From contig NZ_QPCG01000001.1 of the NCBI RefSeq assembly GCF_003351025.1, positions 503,949 to 567,948 on the forward strand: DNA of 64,000 nt, in the 5' to 3' direction. This stretch comes from Mucilaginibacter endophyticus (GTDB lineage: Bacteria > Bacteroidota > Bacteroidia > Sphingobacteriales > Sphingobacteriaceae). The number at the start of each line of letters is the position of its first letter. The stretch's first letter is position 1. A model generated the notes under the pieces. The model saw nothing but the letters and a program-made list of their open reading frames with translations, ran no database searches and was not told where the DNA came from. Made by a program: the position numbers and the translations under genes. Shown piece after piece: positions 1 through 7,915 of the stretch.

Positions 1-102
1 GGGCAATATTTTGAAAAAATAAAAAGCTAAAAAACAGGTAACTGGCAACGATGATAACAGAATATCCGCCCGGTTTGCTTTTTTTGCGTATCTTGTTTAC
101 CG

Positions 103-885
103 ATGAAAACCTTTAAGTTTATAATTGTTTTCTGCTGCTGTTTTTACTCAGCAAATTTGTTTGCCCAAAGTCCGCAGGCCATTGAGGCCGATCTGTTACG
201 GATTTTTAAAAGGGTAAACTATTACGGCTCCCACAAAAAAGAGTGGAAGGCTATTGATTCATTAGAAAAAATGAACAAGATCTTTGGCTTTAAGCTAAAG
301 TATTATACCTCCAAATATCCTGAAACCATTAATTATCCTTTTACCGAACTGGTTAAAGAGCGGGTAGTGATTGCCTCATCTGCCGATGGTTTGTTCCGTA
401 CTTATTCCTGGGATACCAGGTTGGGAAGCACCGGGTATGATTTTGATAACGTTTTGCAGTACAAGTTTAACGGCCAGGTTTTCTCGTCCTTAAAAATGGA
501 TTCGGTGGGGAAAAAGCATAACCCGGTGTTTTGGTACTCAAAAATCTATACCCTTAAAGCAGGGAGCAAAACTTATTACCTTGCAGCGTATAATTCGGTT
601 CGGTCGAGCGTTGATGCCACGCAGGGGATCCAGTTTTTTGCTATCGAGAACGCTAAACTGAACGGTGCAGTACTGTTGGTTAAAACCACAACGGGTTTGC
701 ATAGCAAGCTGTATTTTGATTACAACTTCCTGTCGGTAGTTGATATGAAGGTAATCCCTACCATTTATTACGACGCCAAAACACAAACTATCCATAGCCC
801 CTTAGTTAATGCAAAACGACAGGTTACCCGCGACTATATCGTATATAAATTTACCGGCAAGTATTTTGAACGGGTAAAAAACTAA
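103..885 (+). CDS. Secreted protein of unknown function
   Basis: This is a 260-residue protein with a clear signal peptide: a lysine near the start, a hydrophobic core, and cleavage expected after the alanine-glutamine at about residues 21-22. No transmembrane segment follows, so it should be periplasmic or exported. I do not recognise a family or catalytic motif. The mature part is rich in aromatic residues and lysine, with alternating short hydrophobic stretches that suggest a beta-rich fold. It ends 9 bases before the LysR gene on the same strand, so the two may share some transcription. The ATG is preferred because it opens directly into the signal peptide. Confidence 0.75.
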   Translation: MKTFKFIIVFCCCFYSANLFAQSPQAIEADLLRIFKRVNYYGSHKKEWKAIDSLEKMNKIFGFKLKYYTSKYPETINYPFTELVKERVVIASSADGLFRTYSWDTRLGSTGYDFDNVLQYKFNGQVFSSLKMDSVGKKHNPVFWYSKIYTLKAGSKTYYLAAYNSVRSSVDATQGIQFFAIENAKLNGAVLLVKTTTGLHSKLYFDYNFLSVVDMKVIPTIYYDAKTQTIHSPLVNAKRQVTRDYIVYKFTGKYFERVKN

Positions 886-894
886 CTTTGCCGC

Positions 895-1803
895 ATGATC
901 TCTTTCGCTCACCGTGTATTTATGGAAGTTGCCGCCAACCTGAGTTTCAGTAAGGCCGCACAGGTGCTGTTTATTACGCAGCCCGCCATTAGCAAGCATG
1001 TAAAGGCACTTGAAGATCAATACAAAGTGCCCCTGTTTGAGCGTAAAGGCAATAGTATTCTGCTTACCGAAGCTGGTAATAAACTGAACGAATACCTGCA
1101 ACAGGCAACAGAGATTGAACGGAAGGTTGAGTACGATCTTTCGGTGTTAAGCAACTTGTCACAAGCCGCCGGGCATTTGCGTTTGGGCGCGAGTACAACT
1201 ATTGCCCTGTATATTTTACCTTCGATACTTTCGGGTTTTCAGCGCGAGTACGCCAATGTTGATGTGCAATTGGTAAACCGTAACAGCGAGTATATTCTGA
1301 ATGCTTTACTTAACCATGAGATTGATATCGGTATTATGGAGGTAGATAATAAGCTCACCACCGTATCGTACAAACCTTTTATGAGCGATGAGGTGATCCC
1401 GGTTTGCTCGGCCAAAAGTCCGCTGGCGGGTAAATCACTAACCTTAAAGCAGTTTGTAAAAACGCCGTTGGCTGTGCGCGAACGAGGCTCCGGTACGTTG
1501 AATGCTGTATTGAAAGCACTTTCACCCTTACATATAAAACCGGCCGATCTGTCGGTAAAAATCCGTCTTGGTGGTACCGAGGCTTTAAAAAATTTCCTAC
1601 TGGCCGATCAGTGTCTTGGCTTTATGCCGCGACCGTCAATTATCCGTCAGCTTGCTGAAGGCGATTTGGTAGAAGTGCCTATTGAAGGATTGAAAATTAC
1701 CCGTGATTTCTTCTTTATTCGCCGCAAAGGCACTGAAGACTACGGGTTGACGAGCAATTTTATAAACTACGCGTTGCAGCATATTGGGCACTCTGCCGAA
1801 TAA
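895..1803 (+). CDS. LysR-family transcriptional regulator
   Basis: A 302-residue DNA-binding regulator of normal LysR length. The N-terminal winged helix-turn-helix covers about residues 3-62, with the typical pattern NLSFSKAAQVLFITQPAISK followed by LFERKGNSILLTEAG. Residues from about 90 form the effector-binding domain, which begins LRLGASTTIALYILP. The family binds DNA as a tetramer and usually controls a divergent or nearby gene in response to a small molecule. The target here is not evident, because the upstream gene runs in the same direction. A TAACTTTG box (883-890) lies only 4 bases before the ATG, so a transcript from it would have almost no leader. Confidence 0.93.
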   Translation: MISFAHRVFMEVAANLSFSKAAQVLFITQPAISKHVKALEDQYKVPLFERKGNSILLTEAGNKLNEYLQQATEIERKVEYDLSVLSNLSQAAGHLRLGASTTIALYILPSILSGFQREYANVDVQLVNRNSEYILNALLNHEIDIGIMEVDNKLTTVSYKPFMSDEVIPVCSAKSPLAGKSLTLKQFVKTPLAVRERGSGTLNAVLKALSPLHIKPADLSVKIRLGGTEALKNFLLADQCLGFMPRPSIIRQLAEGDLVEVPIEGLKITRDFFFIRRKGTEDYGLTSNFINYALQHIGHSAE

Positions 1804-1837
1804 TCGAATGCGAAAGATTTGATCTTTCTTAGAAGAT

Positions 1838-2028
1838 GTTTAAAATTCATTAATGCAAATTACAGGTATGTGAATATTCATTGCCGTTGGTTTTAACCAA
1901 CGGAATAATGAATAGCGACAAATGGGCTTTAGCCTAAATCTGTTCGCTTTAATTGGGCTAAAGCCAAGACTTTTCAGTTTTTTACCGTTGGTTAAAACCA
2001 ACGGCAATGAATATTTTGAATTTTAAAC
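1838..2028. repeat. Nested inverted-repeat element (REP/MITE-like)
   Basis: Three inverted repeats lie inside one another. The outer arms are 12 bases (1838-1849 and 2017-2028). The middle arms are 31 bases and perfectly complementary (1873-1903 and 1985-2015). The inner arms are 10 bases (GGCTTTAGCC at 1925-1934, GGCTAAAGCC at 1956-1965). Each middle arm is also a small hairpin, CCGTTGGTT-TT-AACCAACGG. No reading frame fits inside. It lies in the 464-base gap after the LysR gene. The rest of the gap holds a terminator and the promoter of the next gene. Confidence 0.85.
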
Positions 2029-2078
2029 AGCTACGTGATTGTTTTGATCAATGGCGGTTGGCAGATTTAAGACTCTTT

Positions 2079-2109
2079 AAAGGGGCAGCGTCATGTGCTG
2101 CCTTTTTTA
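2079..2109 (+). terminator. Rho-independent terminator
   Basis: The stem GGCAGC (2084-2089) pairs with GCTGCC (2097-2102) around a 7-base loop. It is extended by G-U and A-U pairs and followed by a run of six T. It probably ends transcripts from the LysR gene that read through the upstream inverted-repeat element. Confidence 0.7.
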
Positions 2110-2186
2110 TTATATGCCTTTGAAAGATAGGACGGATACTGGACATTATACTTTTGTCATCCTCTCTAAAAAATAAATCTTAAAAA

Positions 2187-2231
2187 TATAGTACTATGTA
2201 TTGTATAGTACCATGTTTAATATTAACTTTG
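2187..2231 (+). promoter_or_regulatory. Promoter with overlapping operator-like repeats
   Basis: TTG at 2201-2203 and TAACTTTG at 2224-2231 are separated by 20 bases, which fits the Bacteroidetes housekeeping promoter. Overlapping the upstream element is an inverted repeat, GTACTAT (2191-2197) and ATAGTAC (2205-2211). The same sequence can be read as a 13-base direct repeat with one mismatch (2187-2199 and 2204-2216). The position would let a bound repressor block RNA polymerase. The regulator is unknown; PadR-type proteins use comparable ATGT/ACAT-containing sites, but that is only a guess. Confidence 0.5.
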
Positions 2232-2267
2232 TTTTAATCAGAAGAAAACAATTTTAATATTATTAAA

Positions 2268-2870
2268 ATGGACACTAAACCTCTGCTTTATACCGGCATC
2301 ATCATTCCCATTATATTTTGGCTTTCAACCATTATATGCGGTTTTATACACGGCAATTACAATCATATCAGTAATACCATAAGCGAGTTAGGAGCCATCG
2401 GCACAAAATCCGAAACCTTGATGGAAACATTTACGCTGCTTTGTACCGTGCTCAGCGTGTTTTTTATGGCCGGCTTGTTTATAGCGTGCAGTCAGTTGAA
2501 GCTTAATATCCTGCCTGTGTTTGGGGTTGTCGGTTTCCCGGTTATGTTTGGCTGGGCGGCTATTTTTCATTCGGGGAATCGCCTGCATTCGGCTTCGGGG
2601 CCGGTGTTTTTGCTGCTTTATATAGGTGCGTTGCTATCCGTTATTTTATGGCGGGGCGATAGCTTTAAGCAAATCAGAAAGCTCTCGTTATTGAGCCTTG
2701 GTGTTATGCTGCTCATTTTTATCCGTTTTATTCCTTCGGCCACTATTGAAAACAATTATATCGGGCTTATTCAACGATTTGCCCACCTGGGCTGGTCGGT
2801 ATGGTTTATATCGATGGCAGCTTGTTTTATAAAGCTGCTTAACAGAAAAGAACAACATCAATTAAAATAA
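2268..2870 (+). CDS. DUF998-family membrane protein
   Basis: A 200-residue integral membrane protein with about six hydrophobic helices. The start of the DUF998 family is recognisable: a first membrane helix, then HISNTISELGA. Aromatic and small residues dominate the helices. The family has no firmly established biochemical role, though members are often found beside regulators. It is followed after 21 bases by a small lipoprotein gene on the same strand, so the two may be co-transcribed. The upstream promoter carries an operator-like repeat, suggesting expression is controlled. Confidence 0.85.
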   Translation: MDTKPLLYTGIIIPIIFWLSTIICGFIHGNYNHISNTISELGAIGTKSETLMETFTLLCTVLSVFFMAGLFIACSQLKLNILPVFGVVGFPVMFGWAAIFHSGNRLHSASGPVFLLLYIGALLSVILWRGDSFKQIRKLSLLSLGVMLLIFIRFIPSATIENNYIGLIQRFAHLGWSVWFISMAACFIKLLNRKEQHQLK

Positions 2871-2891
2871 TCATCATTAAAAAATAACAAC

Positions 2892-3251
2892 ATGAAAAAA
2901 TTAGGATACGTATTGATTGTAATAGGCGTGATAGCGCTGTTAGATGGCTGTCGCATAGGCGGAAGACACACGGTTATTGTTGAAAACGGCAATGGCAAAG
3001 AAAGGCGGATTGAATACTGGGGACATGTATATTTTTCGGCCGACAGCACAGGCATCGCCCAGATCTCGCCTAATGGTAAGGTGAAATATAAAAATGACGA
3101 CTTTGAAATAAACGCCGAAAGCGATCATAATGGTCGTATCACTTATCAGTTTAATGACAGCGAAAAGAAAAAGGAACTGGATAACAACGAGAAGATCTTA
3201 TTAGCGCGTGCCGTACGGGATATGATGAAAGTAGGGCATAGTAATAAATAG
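2892..3251 (+). CDS. Small putative lipoprotein
   Basis: A 119-residue protein with a lysine-containing N terminus, a hydrophobic stretch, and a possible lipobox ending in LLDGC at about residues 16-20. That suggests lipid attachment at the cysteine, but the aspartate two before the cysteine is unusual. The mature domain is charged and starts with a short beta-like segment (GGRHTVIVENGNG). No family is recognised. It directly follows the DUF998 gene and probably shares its transcript. Confidence 0.65.
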   Translation: MKKLGYVLIVIGVIALLDGCRIGGRHTVIVENGNGKERRIEYWGHVYFSADSTGIAQISPNGKVKYKNDDFEINAESDHNGRITYQFNDSEKKKELDNNEKILLARAVRDMMKVGHSNK

Positions 3252-3260
3252 GTAAATGCT

Positions 3261-3348
3261 TGTCATTCCGAGTGAGAACGAAGAATCTTCTTCAATATGC
3301 AAAGCCGCCGTGCATAGCGAAGAAGATCCTTCGTGCCTCAGGATGACA
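3261..3348. repeat. Palindromic intergenic repeat (TGTCATTCCGAG family)
   Basis: An imperfect inverted repeat opens with TGTCATTCCGAG and closes with CTCAGGATGACA. Inside are GAAGAATCTTCTTC and GAAGAAGATCCTTC, which can pair. A relative is at 54313-54399. It sits between two convergent genes, the usual place for REP-like elements. Confidence 0.75.
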
Positions 3349-3391
3349 AAAGGTAAAAAGGGGGGATATAAGACAACTGATTAACAATGCC

Positions 3392-3814
3392 TTACTTCGT
3401 CCTTACATATGTTTCGTTATAACCATCGGCTATATAAATATCATACATATAGAGGCTATCGTTCCTGATAAGGTATGCAACGGGGCGGGTATCCAGCGTA
3501 GGGCCGGATATCAACAATGCATCCACCGTTTGGGTTGAACTAACCTTGAAATTTTTGGTTGTACGGAATTTGGCTTCTATCAATAACTTATTGTCCTGAA
3601 AACTCTGAAAACTGCTGTCCGCATTGAATTCGTAACGAGCAGTATAGCCGCTGCTTTGCGGTGTGCTGGTAGAACCGCCGATGCCGCCAACTGACTTTAC
3701 CCAGCGCCATTTGCCAATGATGGTGTTGCTGCCCGCGCCGGGAATATTGTCTTTATTGCAAGCTGTGATACTACATAATACAATCGCGGAGATTAATAGC
3801 AGGATATTTTTCAT
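3392..3814 (-). CDS. Putative lipocalin-like lipoprotein
   Basis: A 140-residue protein with a lipoprotein signal; the lipobox SITAC puts the lipidated cysteine at about residue 19. The mature part begins after a short linker with IIGKWRWVKSVGG, the pattern typical of small Bacteroidetes lipocalin-like proteins, where a GxW motif opens a beta-barrel. The end of the protein also looks like alternating beta strands. The ligand is unknown. It is a single gene, convergent with the small lipoprotein gene upstream and divergent from purU, with about 118 bases of A/T-rich sequence between the two starts. Confidence 0.7.
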   Translation of the reverse strand: MKNILLLISAIVLCSITACNKDNIPGAGSNTIIGKWRWVKSVGGIGGSTSTPQSSGYTARYEFNADSSFQSFQDNKLLIEAKFRTTKNFKVSSTQTVDALLISGPTLDTRPVAYLIRNDSLYMYDIYIADGYNETYVRTK

Positions 3815-3932
3815 AATTGTGGGTTTATAAAATACTTTACGGCATATTATTTCACTTTGCTACAATGTGTTGTAAATAATTTAAAGAAAATGCTTCTTGC
3901 ATATTCAGCAAAATTCTTTGTATCATTAAAGC

Positions 3933-4757
3933 ATGATAATTGTAATACAGTGTAAAGACAAAGTGGGCCTTGTGGCTGCCATATCTGCAACATTAGCCAA
4001 ACACCTTCTTAACATAGTTTCCATGCGTGAGCATGTTGATCATAACGAAAATGTTTTTTTTACCCGTCTGGAGGTTGAAGACGGCGAAGATTCCGGGATT
4101 GAAGATTCATTACGAAAAATATTACCCGAAGGGGCCTACATTGCAGTAAACCCCGAACCTGTTAAAAAAATAGTGGTGCTGGCCACTAAAGAATATCATT
4201 GTCTGAGCGATATCCTGGTGCGTAACCACTTTAATACCCTTGGTGCAAGTGTACAATGTGTTATTGGTAATCATGCCAAACTGCAGGATATATGCGAGCG
4301 CTTTGATATCCCCTTTTATTACATCAGCCATGAAGGGGTAAGCAAACCAGAATTTGAACAGCAGGTGATAGCTACCATTAAGCAGTACACTCCTGATTAT
4401 GTAATACTCGCCAAGTTTATGCGGATTCTGTCGCCGGAGTTTGTGGCCGAATTCCCGATGAAGATCATCAATATCCATCACTCGTTTTTACCGGCGTTTA
4501 TAGGCGCTAATCCATATAAGCAGGCATTTGAACGTGGTGTTAAACTGATAGGGGCTACCGCGCATTACGTATCAAATGAACTGGACGAAGGACCGATCAT
4601 CGCCCAGCAGATTGTCCCGGTAAACCATTCCTACAGCTGGACGGATATGGTAAAAGCCGGTCAGGAGGTTGAAACCGCCGTATTGGCCAAAGCTCTGAAA
4701 CTTGTTTTTGAAGACCGGGTGTTTGTGTTTAAGAATAAAACGGTAGTGTTTGGGTAG
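3933..4757 (+). CDS. purU: Formyltetrahydrofolate deformylase
   Basis: A 274-residue cytoplasmic enzyme that hydrolyses 10-formyltetrahydrofolate to tetrahydrofolate and formate, balancing one-carbon pools and feeding formate to purine synthesis. An N-terminal ACT domain (about residues 1-75, opening IIVIQCKDKVGLVAAISATL) is followed by a formyltransferase-fold domain. The signature is plain: INIHHSFLPAFIGANPYKQA, then IGATAHYVSNELDEGPII, which together supply the Asn/His/Asp active-site set. The length matches bacterial PurU. It is a single gene. Downstream is a palindromic repeat instead of a classical terminator. Confidence 0.96.
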   Translation: MIIVIQCKDKVGLVAAISATLAKHLLNIVSMREHVDHNENVFFTRLEVEDGEDSGIEDSLRKILPEGAYIAVNPEPVKKIVVLATKEYHCLSDILVRNHFNTLGASVQCVIGNHAKLQDICERFDIPFYYISHEGVSKPEFEQQVIATIKQYTPDYVILAKFMRILSPEFVAEFPMKIINIHHSFLPAFIGANPYKQAFERGVKLIGATAHYVSNELDEGPIIAQQIVPVNHSYSWTDMVKAGQEVETAVLAKALKLVFEDRVFVFKNKTVVFG

Positions 4758-4781
4758 GATTTAAAGCGGGCGGAAAAGTGC

Positions 4782-4899
4782 GATTCCCTCCCCTGGGAGG
4801 GTGTAGGGAGGGGTTTCTGCAAGATGCTCAATCTCGCAATACGTATAACCCCTCCCTGCCAACACACAATGCTAACGCGCCCCTCCCGAGGGAGGGAAT
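4782..4899. repeat. Palindromic repeat (CCCTCCC/GGGAGGG family)
   Basis: ATTCCCTCCC begins the element and GGGAGGGAAT ends it. Inner blocks TAGGGAGGGGTTT and ACCCCTCCCTG also pair. It separates convergent purU and the sensor kinase gene. A related element is at 29246-29350, and a partial one follows the ABC-F gene. Confidence 0.75.
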
Positions 4900-4928
4900 G
4901 AATAAACCGGTGAATGAGAAAAATCTGC

Positions 4929-6818
4929 TTAGCTCAACGGCAAAGCATAATAAAACGTAGTACCTTTCTTTTCCTTGCTTTCGGCCCAAAGGCGGCCGTT
5001 TATTTTATTGATGAACTCCTTGCAAATGGTTAAGGCTATACCGGCTCCTTTATCAAGCGAATCGGTTTTTTGATTGTTGTTGAAGGAGAACAGCTGCTTC
5101 ATCATGTTTTCGCTTATTCCTCGCCCTTCATCTTTTACAGATACGATGAGTTCATTGGCGTTAACCTGCGCTTTTACTGTAATTACTCCTCCGGCAGGTG
5201 AAAACTTGATGGCATTATGGATGAGGTTGCGATTAATGAATTGGATGATCTCCTTGTCCGAAAAATAGTTCAGATCAGCAAGTACCTCGTTCCTGAACTC
5301 GATTTTTTTTGTGTCGATGCTGAGTTTGAACATGGAGGCCGCGTCATCAATGAGTTCTTTTACAGATAGTGTTTGCGCATTGAAAACATACCCCGAAAGC
5401 TGCTTTTTGATCCATTGCAGGATATTATCAAAGGTGAGCAAGATGTTTTGGATATCGGTTTCTATCTGGTCGTACAATCCCGTTAATTGTTCTTTTTCAA
5501 AATCGCCCTCATCTTCGCGCAGCAAACGGATCATCGAAATTGTTGAAGCCAGCGGTGCCCTGAAATCATGGGCCAGCATAGATATCAGCCTGCCTTTAAA
5601 TTCGTCGGTAAGCTTTAGCTCCTCATTTTGCCCGGCTATTTTTTCATTAAGTACCGATAACATCCGCGAGTGTCGGCGCACCTTGCCATTCATGCGCGAT
5701 AGTAAGGCTATAAATACAAAGCTCAATACGCTGAGTGCAATCAGGAGCCAAATCTTTACACTATTATTTTTATTAACTACTTCAAGGCTTTTCACCTGTT
5801 GTTGGGCATTATTGTAGGCGATGTAATCGCCCAAAAAGGCATTACTATTGATGTTAGTTTGCTCAAGCGATTTTACCAGCAGCTTATTAATGCGAGCCTG
5901 GCTGGCAGCATCATTTTTAAGTTCATAGCAGTGCAATAATGATTTTAAAACTTCGGTTTGCCAATAGATAAATTTATTGGCCATTGCCGTTTTGTAAATG
6001 ATGTTATACTCGGCTATGGCGCTGTCAACCTGTTTTTTTGCTAAATAGTAATCGGCAAAGGCGTTATAAGCCTCCAGTTCGTGGTACTCCCAGTTTTTAC
6101 TTCGGGCAATTTGTAAGGAGTGTTTTATAAAGGGCAAGGCTTGTTCATGTTTGCCTTGCTGCATGAGCCTGTCGGCATAAAGCTGATCGATAACCAGAAG
6201 GGTGCGGTTGTCTTTAAAATGATTGGCTACATCCGTTGCCTTTTTCAGGTAATAGACTACTGAGTCCGGAGCAAGCACCGGGTTCATATCGGCATAGTTG
6301 GCGTACAGCATGCTGGCCATGGTATCTGCCGGGGCTTTTAACATTTCGTTAAGTGCCTTTTTGGTAAACTGCATTGATTTAATGCTGTCACCAATAAAAC
6401 TATAGGTAATGGCGGAGTTCATGAGCATGGACGCTACCTCGCCGTGATTGCCATACTTTTTATAAATTGCCAGGGCCTGGCTGTAATAGGTTAAACCCTG
6501 GCTATACAAACCTTTAAGGGATAGTGCCGCACCAATATTGGCTAAGGCATCGGCCTTGCCGGGCTCATTATGAAGGCGGGTAGCCATGGCATTTCCTTTT
6601 ATACCGTAGTAAAAGCAGCTATCGGCACTTTCCATATGCAACATAAAGCCCAGCTTGTTAAACAGGTTAAGATAGGTGATGCTATCTTTTGTTTGGGCCA
6701 TTTGTTGCCTCAGCTTGCTGATATCGGCTGTTTGGGCAGATACATTGGTGTGTAAAAACAGCGCCAAAACCAGGCACACCAAAGGTGTAAGCGTTTTTGC
6801 AAATGACTGTTTATACAT
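4929..6818 (-). CDS. TPR-containing sensor histidine kinase
   Basis: A 629-residue membrane kinase. A signal peptide (cleavage after SAQ near residue 29) leads to a periplasmic part of about 300 residues made of tetratricopeptide-like helical repeats. One membrane helix follows (around WLLIALSVLSFVFIALL), then a short coiled linker and the kinase core. The phosphorylated histidine lies in MLAHDFRAPL, and the ATP-binding boxes NLIHNAIKFSP, VKDEGRGI and GAGIALTICKEF are all visible. There is no receiver domain and no adjacent response regulator, so its partner is elsewhere. The start at 6818 is preferred over 6854 because it begins the signal peptide directly. Confidence 0.9.
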   Translation of the reverse strand: MYKQSFAKTLTPLVCLVLALFLHTNVSAQTADISKLRQQMAQTKDSITYLNLFNKLGFMLHMESADSCFYYGIKGNAMATRLHNEPGKADALANIGAALSLKGLYSQGLTYYSQALAIYKKYGNHGEVASMLMNSAITYSFIGDSIKSMQFTKKALNEMLKAPADTMASMLYANYADMNPVLAPDSVVYYLKKATDVANHFKDNRTLLVIDQLYADRLMQQGKHEQALPFIKHSLQIARSKNWEYHELEAYNAFADYYLAKKQVDSAIAEYNIIYKTAMANKFIYWQTEVLKSLLHCYELKNDAASQARINKLLVKSLEQTNINSNAFLGDYIAYNNAQQQVKSLEVVNKNNSVKIWLLIALSVLSFVFIALLSRMNGKVRRHSRMLSVLNEKIAGQNEELKLTDEFKGRLISMLAHDFRAPLASTISMIRLLREDEGDFEKEQLTGLYDQIETDIQNILLTFDNILQWIKKQLSGYVFNAQTLSVKELIDDAASMFKLSIDTKKIEFRNEVLADLNYFSDKEIIQFINRNLIHNAIKFSPAGGVITVKAQVNANELIVSVKDEGRGISENMMKQLFSFNNNQKTDSLDKGAGIALTICKEFINKINGRLWAESKEKKGTTFYYALPLS

Positions 6819-6982
6819 AAAGCAACAATGTTTAAGACGCGGGCTAATCCGCACACCAATTAAGAATATTTTTAATTAATTATTAACTTTTTCTGGAAAT
6901 AATCTTGGTCTTAAAAAATATAACTCAATATTCGCTTTTAATTTGTTCAAATGCAGGCGGCATTTGAATTAACTATTTACCT

Positions 6983-7864
6983 ATGAAAAAAGTACTTTCT
7001 TTAGTGTTTATGACTATGCTTTCTGTTTCAGTAAGTTATGGTCAGCATCAGCTTACTGTGGCTACTTACAATTTGCGCAATGATAATGCCACAAACGATG
7101 ATTCTGTACGTGGGAATGGCTGGAAACAGCGCCTGCCTGTTATTGCTCAGCTTATCCGTTTTCATGATTGGGATATCTTTGGTACCCAGGAGGGATTGGT
7201 ACACCAGCTTAACGGTTTAAAGCAAGCCATGCCACAGTATACCTATACAGGCATAGGTCGTGATGACGGCAAAACGGAAGGTGAGTTTTCGGCTATATTT
7301 TATAAAAGGGGTAAGTTTAAATTGCTGAAGCATGGCGATTTCTGGATGGCTCCAATTACAGATAAACCAAACAAAGGCTGGGACGCGGCACTGCCGAGGA
7401 TCTGTTCATGGGGATATTTCCAGGAAATAAAAACCGGCTTTAAATTTTACTACTTTAACCTGCACATGGATCATATAGGTGTGGTGGCCCGCCGCGAAAG
7501 CGCTAAGCTGGTATTGAAAAAAGTAAAAGAAATGGGTGGTAATTCACCAACCATTTTATCGGGCGATTTTAATGTTGATCAAACCTCTGATAGCTACGCG
7601 GTGATCAACAACTCGGGGGTACTAAAAGATAGCTACGAACTTTCGCCCATTAAATATGCTACAAACGGAACGTTTAATGATTTTAATGCTAACGACAAAT
7701 CCACCGGCCGGATAGACCATATTTTTGTAACTAAAGATTTTAAGGTAAAGCGTTACGGAGTTTTAACAGATACCTACAGGGCCAAGGCAAAAGGGAGTGA
7801 CAAATACGAGGCTAAAGAGCCAAGCGACCATTTCCCGGTAATGATAATGGTGGATCATAAATGA
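6983..7864 (+). CDS. Secreted endonuclease/exonuclease/phosphatase-family hydrolase
   Basis: A 293-residue protein with a signal peptide (cleavage after SVSYGQ at about residue 21). The metal-dependent phosphodiesterase fold is shown by its ordered motifs: TVATYNLRND at the start, GTQEG with the metal-binding glutamate, FNLHMDH, LSGDFNVD, RIDHIF, and the closing SDHFPV with the catalytic Asp-His. In Bacteroidetes such secreted proteins may act on nucleic acids, phospholipids or sugar phosphates; nothing here settles which. It is a single gene, convergent with the GH30 gene. Confidence 0.9.
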   Translation: MKKVLSLVFMTMLSVSVSYGQHQLTVATYNLRNDNATNDDSVRGNGWKQRLPVIAQLIRFHDWDIFGTQEGLVHQLNGLKQAMPQYTYTGIGRDDGKTEGEFSAIFYKRGKFKLLKHGDFWMAPITDKPNKGWDAALPRICSWGYFQEIKTGFKFYYFNLHMDHIGVVARRESAKLVLKKVKEMGGNSPTILSGDFNVDQTSDSYAVINNSGVLKDSYELSPIKYATNGTFNDFNANDKSTGRIDHIFVTKDFKVKRYGVLTDTYRAKAKGSDKYEAKEPSDHFPVMIMVDHK

Positions 7865-7915
7865 CCCACCATACCAGAGATTTAGTTGATTGATTAACTA
7901 AGATCGTTATAAAGA

